Assembly: GCA_030770425.1 (NCBI GenBank) | Contig: JASJFT010000145.1 | Coordinates: 50,145 to 114,144 of the forward strand | Direction of reading: 5' to 3' | DNA from: Darksidea phi | Taxonomy: Eukaryota; Ascomycota; Dothideomycetes; Pleosporales; Lentitheciaceae | Length of the DNA stretch: 64,000 bases | Shown here: piece after piece, positions 57,543 through 64,000 of the stretch | Layout: the number at the start of each line of letters is the position of its first letter | Numbering within the stretch: position 1 is the stretch's first letter | Position numbers and translations under genes: made by a program | Notes under the pieces: model-generated | The model's input: only the letters and a program-made list of their open reading frames with translations | Database searches by the model: none | Told to the model about the DNA's origin: nothing

Positions 57543-58413
57543 GTTGGTGATTATCTCATAGCCCCAATCGTTGGAATTGGATCTTCAATGAAATGAGAAG
57601 GAGGAGAAGAAAGATAAAAAAAAGCAGCCGCCGCAGTTACTGAACACTAATGTACTTGATATAGCTTCTACAAGGCCAGCCTGGTAAGATGACTTTAGCA
57701 TCATTCGATGCCATCCGCTGGTCGGCGACGTCCAACCTAGCTCGGCGACTAATGTAATAGCCCTACACTACCGTCCACTCTAAACGGCAGCCGTTGCAGG
57801 CACATGGAGACGTTGAGCTTGGCTAATGCATAGACGTGCTGACGCGAACGAGAAGCCTTTGCTCAGCTAATTACTAGGTCTAGCCCGTTAGAGAGTCAGC
57901 GACCACCCGAGCCGACAGCCCGGGTGGTCGGATTGCTCACCAAGCGCCCAGGCAGGCTTCGGCGACTCAACCTAGACATGTTACCGTGATAGGCCTGCTG
58001 CACGACATACCTTCGGCGATACTACTATACGATTTGCTCGCGATATGCGTCATGAGACATCCGCGGAGAGCCGCGGGCCTGCAAAACGGGAGCGGATCGT
58101 TGGGCGTAGAACTTGTCACGCCGGGCCCGCGCCGGCGACCAGACATGGGGAACTCGAGCTAATTAAAACTTTATCGGGACTTCTTCGTTTACTTCTGCGC
58201 TCACTTCCTACTTTCAGTGCGCGTGTTTGGTTTTCGCCACGCTCAGGCCGAGGCTTACCGATCTACCTGGGAGATCATACGAGCGAGTCCATCGATCCGA
58301 GCTGGGGTCAGTTTTAGGCTCGTCCTCTATATTCTCTACTGGCGCCGTTGCTTTCTCCTTCATACACGTTCATCTTCACTTTCCCCAAAACATTCTATTC
58401 CGTCGACTCCGAC
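57543..58413. promoter_or_regulatory. Shared intergenic region of the sulfide-oxidation gene pair
   Basis: 870 bp between the two divergent start codons must carry both promoters. It contains a perfect inverted repeat at 57900-57930 and two GC-rich patches near 58058-58075 (ccgcggagagccgcgg). No known transcription-factor site is claimed. Confidence 0.6.
57900..57930. repeat. Perfect 10-bp inverted repeat in the divergent promoter
   Basis: Arms CGACCACCCG (57900-57909) and CGGGTGGTCG (57921-57930) are exact reverse complements around an 11-nt loop. Confidence 0.9.
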
Positions 58414-59769
58414 ATGTTCCGCAGCCCAGCCACGTATCAAAAAGCTGCTTCGATTGCGAAGCAGGCTATTGCTCCACAGACCGTTAGGTACCTGGCGACA
58501 GTATCGCACGTGAGCTCCACTGCTCAGAATCACAAGGTGGTTGTGGTAGGCGGTGGAACAGCCGGCTTGTGCGCCAGCCATCAGCTTCTTCGCTCGGGCA
58601 AATTCTCCCAGGACGATATCGCAGTTATCGACCCCGCCGAGTGGCACCATTACCAGCCCGGATGGACGCTTGTCGGCGGCGGTCTCAAGAAGAAGGAAGA
58701 CCTACGGAAACCGCTGGCACGGCTGGTCGACCCCAAGCTTAAATTCTACGGCGAGAAAGTAGCCAGCTTTTCCCCTGAGGAGAACTACCTTACATTGGGG
58801 AACGGTGACAAGATCAACTATGATGAACTCATAGTTGCGCCCGGCATCAATGTAGACGTAAGCAGCATCAAGGGTTTGCCCGAAGCGCTTGCCGATCCGC
58901 ATGCACCGGTCTCTACCATTTACAAATATGAGACCTGCGACAAGGCCGCGAGCACCATCCAAGCTTTCAAGAAGGGAACAGCCCTCTTCACGCAACCCGC
59001 TGGGATTGTCAAGTGCGCAGGCGCTCCTCAGAAAATTATGTGGCTGGCGTGGGATCATTGGAGGATGGCAGGCCTATACAACCCTAGCAATCCCTCTGCT
59101 TCACCCATCAACGTCACTTTCGCGACCGGGCTTCCTACTATGTTCGGGGTACCCAAGTACAGCAAGAAACTTGACGAGCTGCGGCAAGAGCGAGGCATTG
59201 AAGGCCTCTTCCAACATGATCTAATCTCCGTTGATGGAAACACCGCAACGTTCGCGCGTCCCGACGGACAAGGGAATGTAACTATGAAGTTCGACTTGCT
59301 CCATGCAGTGCCCAAAATGGGTCCTCACGCCTTCATCAAGAACAGCGTTCTGAGCGACCAAGCCGGCTACGTCGACGTCGACCCGGCGACCTTCCGCCAC
59401 AAGAAGTACAACAATATCTGGTCCATTGGCGACGCCGCAGCCTTACCAACCTCTAAGACCGCAGCAGCCATCACTGCACAGTCACCCATTCTAGTCAACA
59501 ACGTGCTGCGGACACTAAAGGGCGAGCATCCCATCCAGGAATACGACGGGTATACGTCGTGTCCGCTTACGACGGGCGAATCCAAGGTTATGCTGGCCGA
59601 ATTCAAGTACGGCGGCGAGCCGAAGGAGACGTTTGGCGCCATGTTTGGTATCGATCAAGCGGTACCGAGGCGCGCGTTTTATCATTTAAAGAAGGATTTC
59701 TTTCCTTGGGTGTACGATAAATATATGGTGAAAGGCAAGTGGGGCGGACCGAAGGGGTGGATTCGGTAG
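58414..59769 (+). CDS. Sulfide:quinone oxidoreductase, mitochondrial
   Basis: Single exon, 451 aa. It oxidises H2S, passing electrons to ubiquinone and producing persulfide. MFRSPATYQKAASIAKQAIA followed by PQTVRYLATVSH is an Arg/Lys/Ser-rich, acid-free presequence. FAD-binding GGGTAG lies at residues 46-51. The conserved SQR blocks EWHHYQPGWTLVGGG, DELIVAPGI, GIVKCAGAPQKIMWLAWD (Cys near 202), IWSIGDAAALPTSKTAAAI, and YTSCPLTTGESKVMLAEF (Cys near 382) are all there. The ending FPWVYDKYMVKGKWGGPKGW is typical of the fungal and animal type. In-frame ATGs upstream of 58414 (for example at 58348) would weaken the targeting signal and are not chosen. Divergent neighbour: ETHE1-like enzyme, the next step. 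Confidence 0.93.
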   Translation: MFRSPATYQKAASIAKQAIAPQTVRYLATVSHVSSTAQNHKVVVVGGGTAGLCASHQLLRSGKFSQDDIAVIDPAEWHHYQPGWTLVGGGLKKKEDLRKPLARLVDPKLKFYGEKVASFSPEENYLTLGNGDKINYDELIVAPGINVDVSSIKGLPEALADPHAPVSTIYKYETCDKAASTIQAFKKGTALFTQPAGIVKCAGAPQKIMWLAWDHWRMAGLYNPSNPSASPINVTFATGLPTMFGVPKYSKKLDELRQERGIEGLFQHDLISVDGNTATFARPDGQGNVTMKFDLLHAVPKMGPHAFIKNSVLSDQAGYVDVDPATFRHKKYNNIWSIGDAAALPTSKTAAAITAQSPILVNNVLRTLKGEHPIQEYDGYTSCPLTTGESKVMLAEFKYGGEPKETFGAMFGIDQAVPRRAFYHLKKDFFPWVYDKYMVKGKWGGPKGWIR

Positions 59770-60075
59770 TTCAGAATCGAGATGGCGATTTTCATGTAGT
59801 ATGACAACTGGAGACAACAACACTGGGTACTTTGTAAAACAAAAGCGTGTATCGGATCAGACATAGACGGTAAACACACCATGCGCACCGTGAACTAAAC
59901 TTAACTACCCTGTAAACTTTTCCGGCTCCGTCCATATCTACGGCGGCCTTTCCGCCACCATTTGGCGCCAACTCTCCTACATCGAACCGTAACGGTCCTG
60001 AAGCTGAAGAAGGGTTGTTGTGATGGATGCCGTGCGGTGGGCGATTTGAAGGTGGACGATTAAGGCCGCGCAACA
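59770..60075. other. Intergenic spacer between convergent genes
   Basis: 306 bp between the 3' ends of SQR (plus) and the HET-domain gene (minus); it should hold both terminators. Nothing else is seen. Confidence 0.5.
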
Positions 60076-61980
60076 TTAACCTATAACAATCTTGCGATGC
60101 GTCCCAACTCCCACTGGTATCAGGTCGTCAAAGTACAACTTCAAGTGTTCCGGAGTAGCACGAGTCTTGTGGCTCTTTGCGCAGTGCACATCGTACGCTG
60201 ACTTGCACTCTGAATCTTTCAAGTGTAGGTTAATTATTCCAGCTCTTTCGTAGTACGTATTCCCGTTCCTAGCAACCAGGACTATAACTATTCCTCTTGT
60301 TGTGACGAGCCCCAGCCATGATGTGCTTTGCTCCATTGGAAGAACGAGTTCTTCATCCCAGTACACGGTTACTTGGTACGTACACATATCACGTACAAGC
60401 CTGAATTCGGCCCCGGTCCAATCGCCGACGTGGATGGGTGTCAGTGGAAATGTTAAGCCGCGCGTGAGTTTGAACTGTGAAGGTGCCGTGTTCACGCCGG
60501 AGTACTCTGTGGCTAAACCAGTAAGTATATAGTCCCTGAGCCCAATTGTGGATTCTGTACCGAGTTTTATTCGGAGAACTAAGTCGATGGGGTTTGGTCG
60601 TGTTTCGCCTGGGAAGTAAACACGTCCAACCCAGCCTAAGGTGGACCAGCTAGGGAATCCGCGCCGCCGTCGTCCAGGCGTTTTGTGCATCCAGTTCAAC
60701 GAGATTAAAACATTGCATCGTTCTTCGATATTTGAGAAGCGGAAGGGTAGACCCCAGATATGGTAAGCGCCTTGAGAGAATCCAACGGACTTGGACTCGT
60801 GTTCAAGTATACCTAGTACCGCATTCAGAGCATCCTCTTTGTATGTGAGTTTGCGTGTGCTGTAATTCTCTAGGTACCTTTCCATACTTATTAAATGGTC
60901 GGGGTTGCTCTTGCTCCAGCTAGGAAAAAGCCGGCGGAGTAGGTAGTGATAACGGAATTTTCCAATCTTGTAGTCTTCAGTTATATCGCCGTTAATATTT
61001 TCTTGACAGGCATACATCATGGCACTCTCTGTGAAAAAGAGCCTGCGGGTTGACATGAAGCCCTCTTGGAAGGTCCAGGCGCGAGTAGCCCATGGTGAAC
61101 GGTATACATCGATCGCGGCAGACACACACGTATCAACTAGTGTGACAGAGCCAAATCGATATGTCGGAGGGAATAGCGTTTCCCTAGGGCGACTTACTCC
61201 AGGGAGACCATAGGTTGGATCAAGTCCAGCGGCTGCAATGAGTGTCAACTTGGCTGAGGCGTAAATCACGCCCATCTGGTGAATTTGAGCATGTTTATCC
61301 TTCGCATCCTGTTGATCGATGCAGTATCTATCGACCCAGAGGTATTTATACCCAAGGCGTACCGTGACCGTCATAGCAACTTCAATCGTCTGCGGAAGCT
61401 TTGTAGGAAGATTGGGAAAGGTAAATGGGTTTTCGTCCGGCGAAGGGCCCCATACATACGATAGGGCAACGTAAGCGCAATGCAGTGGTGCAAGCTTTAT
61501 TCCTCGATGCTCACAGTCTATCACCTTCAGTCCTTCTAGCATATGAGTACTCGGAAGGCTACACGCCGGACCGTGTAGTGCATCGCAAAGGGCTGTCCAC
61601 TGCCCAATAATGCCATAATCGATGTACTCGTTAACGGCTTGTCGAAGCAGTGCATCCATTTGATTCTCATCGACGACATTCAGACTCTTGTCTTGGGCTC
61701 GCTCAGGGGGTGCCACGCCTCTTAACCGGAGCTTTCCTCTGTATCGGCGGCCAATTTTCGAGGGCACATACTCTAGGACGTTTTGTAGGGAAGAAAGCCT
61801 TATTGTTCTAAGTAGGAGGCAAATTCGGCAGTCTGACCATTCCATCGCCGTCTTTGATTCTTCGATTACCTCACCACCGTGGTAACCCTCAGCCTTGTCG
61901 GCGGGATTTAGAAACCCGTCCCAGGGTATCGCGGCACATCGTTCGCAGATAAAGTCGTCCTTTTCAGTCGATAAGTCCAT
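60076..61980 (-). CDS. HET-domain protein (heterokaryon incompatibility type)
   Basis: Single exon, 634 aa from MDLSTEKDDFICERCAAIPW; an in-frame ATG at 62121 would add 47 residues. An N-terminal Cys motif (CERCAAIPW...CRICLLLRTI) precedes the HET domain, as in many family members. HET blocks: AYVALSYVWGPSPDENPF (residues 169-186), LGYKYLWVDRYCIDQQDAKD, IYASAKLTLIAAAGLDPTYG and SPWATRAWTFQEGFMSTRRL. The remaining part contains the usual family tail with the TYKEDALNAVLGIL segment. HET-domain proteins can trigger cell death upon non-self recognition in fungi; many are not known to act so. No second domain (NACHT, ankyrin) is seen. The frame is intact. Confidence 0.92.
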   Translation of the reverse strand: MDLSTEKDDFICERCAAIPWDGFLNPADKAEGYHGGEVIEESKTAMEWSDCRICLLLRTIRLSSLQNVLEYVPSKIGRRYRGKLRLRGVAPPERAQDKSLNVVDENQMDALLRQAVNEYIDYGIIGQWTALCDALHGPACSLPSTHMLEGLKVIDCEHRGIKLAPLHCAYVALSYVWGPSPDENPFTFPNLPTKLPQTIEVAMTVTVRLGYKYLWVDRYCIDQQDAKDKHAQIHQMGVIYASAKLTLIAAAGLDPTYGLPGVSRPRETLFPPTYRFGSVTLVDTCVSAAIDVYRSPWATRAWTFQEGFMSTRRLFFTESAMMYACQENINGDITEDYKIGKFRYHYLLRRLFPSWSKSNPDHLISMERYLENYSTRKLTYKEDALNAVLGILEHESKSVGFSQGAYHIWGLPFRFSNIEERCNVLISLNWMHKTPGRRRRGFPSWSTLGWVGRVYFPGETRPNPIDLVLRIKLGTESTIGLRDYILTGLATEYSGVNTAPSQFKLTRGLTFPLTPIHVGDWTGAEFRLVRDMCTYQVTVYWDEELVLPMEQSTSWLGLVTTRGIVIVLVARNGNTYYERAGIINLHLKDSECKSAYDVHCAKSHKTRATPEHLKLYFDDLIPVGVGTHRKIVIG

Positions 61981-63211
61981 TTTGAATAAGATGAATCGTG
62001 GCGTTGTTGGCTGTTGGAAGGAAAGAAATGGAAGGCAGCATCGCCAGATATGACTTTCCTCTCCGCTCCCAGCTAGCCTAAAAATGAAAGGCGCTACACC
62101 GAACTCGGGGCTGATCACCATCCGACCGACAACACAGCCTCATTCATATCATGATTCTTTTATACTACTTCCAATCGCCAAAGGCTCTAGGCAGGCAGCA
62201 AGGCATACTGCGCGCATGGCTTATCAGCTCAGTTATGTATCCTGAAATGCACTACGAGGCCAATAAGGCTACATCCGGGAGCTTTTCATCTTGTAGCTGA
62301 AAAGCTAGGATACAAACGGCGCAACGCTGTATGATGCGCCGCAAATGTTTTGGATACCGACGGACACGATAACCTTGGGATCTCCCGAAGTTGGTTAGCG
62401 CTTGCGGGCCTATGCTCCAACCCCCGACCCGCTCTTGCCTCCTGCTCTCCTCACTATCCCTCACATCCATCTTTTACTTGTTCTCTTCTCGCTGCTCCCG
62501 AGCCTATGGTTGCCTTTATCCCATTGCTAAACATAACACGTTGTCAATATTCGTGAGGTCTCATTCGTGCACGGATGCAGGCACATATTTTCTTCCGTCA
62601 ATCCCATATAACCTCAAATCTTATGTGTCGAGCTCGTGTTTGACGAGATAACAACGGTATCGGGTATGGGACGTGTAATCCTTATATTACCATTCCTTTA
62701 TTATTCTTCTATGCTTACCGGTGGAGCGTTGGGGGTGGCGCTGATGATATAAAGCTGCAAGCAGGAAAACGAAGTGAAGTGTTTCCCAAATTCTATACGA
62801 CAGCGAGTGTGCGCGAAGAATGACTATACGTCAACCTCGAATGGTCTTTGGAGCATGTCTTTTCGTGGGCGACGTTTATATATCTCGCTTTCTGATTCCG
62901 TAAGCAGCGATATAGAAACTGATGAGTAGACATCGGTCCTGATGACTATCCATATACGACTACTCTTCGCCAACTAACTCGTTCCACATTCAAGGTGAGT
63001 CTTATGCCTTTGACTATACGGTCGTCTTCAGGAGTCAGTCAAGAGTATATAAGGTCGAGTTTTGGAGCGTTTTCTTCTTCATTCTCATACAAAGCTCTTC
63101 AGTAAAGCCCCAAAAGCTACCATCAAGAAAGCGTATCAAATAGCGACCACGAACACAGCTTTCAACGCAAAACGTCGGACACTAGAACGACTTATTTTAA
63201 AAAAATCAGAA
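61981..63211. other. Intergenic region
   Basis: About 1.2 kb between divergent genes. No gene is recognised; short ORFs at 62252-62651 overlap on opposite strands. Confidence 0.45.
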
Positions 63212-63609
63212 ATGTCTTCCTCAACAAAAGGCACCTATGAAATTGCCCATGACAACCCCAACAAGGGCATAAAGAGCCAGGTCACACCAGAGCGCTGGAG
63301 CGAGTACGTGTATGTTTTACTTCCCTCTAGCTCAGGGCAGCTTTCTCACTAGGGTAAAGGGTACGGTGCAGGGAGTGTAAACCTTTGAGCGTATTTTGGC
63401 CATGCATGTTCTGCAACAAGATGCACATCATTAAAAGCGCAGACGTACTTCTTTGTGGTATGCAGGGTTGCGAAGGAGTCAAAAAAGGTGTGCCGACCAA
63501 ACAGAGGACTTCAAGCTGGCGGTGGAGGGAAACTGAACAGATGATACACGACATCGAAACCTGCAGGGAGGCTGGTTGCGGTGAGGAATTCGGAGGGGGA
63601 GTGGGATAG
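63212..63609 (+). CDS. Small Cys-rich hypothetical protein (two exons)
   Basis: Proposed exons 63212-63303 and 63372-63609 give 109 aa starting MSSSTKGTYEIAHDNPNKG. The 68-bp intron has the strong donor GA|GTACGT and the acceptor GGTGCAG, and the phases match. Exon 2 has paired cysteines: ECKPLSVFWPCMFCNKMH, LLCGMQGCEG and CREAGCGEEFGG, a spacing that could bind zinc. No known domain is recognised; a small secreted protein is unlikely because there is no signal peptide. The stop TAG (63607-63609) lies three bases before the presumed TA target of the neighbouring transposon. Confidence 0.5.
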
Positions 63610-63611
63610 CT

Positions 63612-64000
63612 TACAGTACTAGGCCAAAAATATGGTTCGCCAAGGGTCGATACCGAAATCAGCAGCCGATCTGCCCCCATCAACGACCCCCCACAATAGT
63701 GATTTATATAGTAAATACATGGCTTTTCAGTATTTTCCAGGGTAACTAAAGCTTAATATTTCGTCTGATACCCACGCGCGCGCTGGCAGGCCTGAATTCT
63801 TCGCTTCATACTCATAATGAGCCGGCGAATCAGCGAAGTAGGGATCCTACGCCAACAGTCCTGTAGGGCCTCACAGAACTGATTCCACTCATCCTGCCCT
63901 CGCCCGCGAGTCGATAGATCAGAGTAGTGCTCATGGAGTAGCTTTTTGAGTGCCCACCATAGGTGTTCAATAGGGTTGAGGTCTAGTGAATAGGGTGGGA
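63612..64000 (-). mobile_element. Tc1/mariner-type DNA transposon, one end (continues past the window)
   Basis: A transposase 3' end reads on the minus strand at 63753-64000. About 140 bp beyond its stop the sequence TA|CAGTACTAGGCCAAAAATAT begins at 63612: a TA dinucleotide (typical target) followed by a CAGT-type terminus usual for Tc1 elements. The other terminus is outside the window, so the inverted repeat cannot be confirmed here. Confidence 0.7.
63753..64000 (-). CDS. Tc1/mariner DDE transposase, C-terminal part (partial)
   Basis: The minus-strand frame is open from the window edge to TAA at 63753-63755, 82 residues; it lacks an upstream start here. It opens with PPYSLDLNPIEHLWWALKKL, matching the last catalytic block of the DDE_3/Tc1 transposases (the third acidic residue is the Glu of NPIEHLW). 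It then reads LIRRLIMSMKRRIQACQRAR, the helical end typical of fungal Tc1 transposases. The frame has no stop or shift in the visible portion, so the copy may be recent. Cut-and-paste mobilisation at TA sites is known for the family. Confidence 0.88.
   Translation of the reverse strand, partial: PPYSLDLNPIEHLWWALKKLLHEHYSDLSTRGRGQDEWNQFCEALQDCWRRIPTSLIRRLIMSMKRRIQACQRARGYQTKY

Noticed and set aside
60302..61885. Several short plus-strand ORFs
   Set aside because: They are antisense to the intact HET-domain gene.
1..64000. CRISPR array, bacterial operons or phage features
   Set aside because: The window is eukaryotic with spliced genes; no regularly spaced repeats with unique spacers occur.

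Overview
The window is nuclear DNA from a filamentous ascomycete (Pezizomycotina; a Dothideomycete is plausible, but the sequence alone does not prove it). Three things point that way: genes carry frequent short introns, mostly 45-90 bp with GT-AG ends and CTAAC-like branch sites; intergenic spaces are about 0.3-2 kb; and several families are typical of filamentous fungi (PTH11/rhodopsin-like membrane proteins, a HET-domain protein, a GMC oxidoreductase with signal peptide, an ABCB multidrug transporter, a VIT/vWA protein). I reconstructed exon-intron structures by hand, requiring frame and splice phase to agree.

Layout. 0-8 kb: 3' end of a rhodopsin-like membrane protein, a DUF1365 protein (1741-3954) and a five-exon PTH11-type membrane protein (5671-7068). 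8-24 kb: isocitrate lyase (8067-9875), an SRR1-like protein, a small two-exon gene, an unrecognised 398-aa protein, a repeat-rich stretch (15.2-16.6 kb) with tandem and palindromic repeats, a degraded F-box-like ORF, a proline-rich ORF, the Prs5-type ribose-phosphate pyrophosphokinase (seven exons, one of 18 nt) and a third rhodopsin-like protein. 24-34 kb: a 1224-aa VIT/vWA protein with an FG/Q-rich linker, head to head with the tRNA pseudouridine synthase Deg1/Pus3, then 2.2 kb without genes and a three-exon Nudix hydrolase. 35-53 kb: a possible phosphorylase-like protein, a cytochrome P450 pseudogene, an ABC exporter, an M28 glutamate carboxypeptidase-like peptidase, a PQ-rich membrane-anchored protein with a PPxY tail, a GMC oxidoreductase and a C2H2 zinc-finger protein. 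54-64 kb: an S58 (DmpA) peptidase, a persulfide-dioxygenase-like MBL protein head to head with sulfide:quinone oxidoreductase, a HET-domain protein, a small Cys-rich gene, and the end of a Tc1/mariner transposon lying directly behind that gene's stop codon.

How genes relate. The clearest functional unit is the divergent pair at 56.3-59.8 kb. Sulfide:quinone oxidoreductase makes persulfide from H2S and the ETHE1-like enzyme oxidises persulfide; both have N-termini that look like mitochondrial presequences, and they share an 870-bp intergenic region. The 35-51 kb stretch (P450 pseudogene, ABC exporter, oxidoreductase, peptidase) has the flavour of an eroded metabolic island, but no backbone synthase is present. 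The rest are ordinary housekeeping and accessory genes. I found no CRISPR array, rRNA or convincing tRNA.
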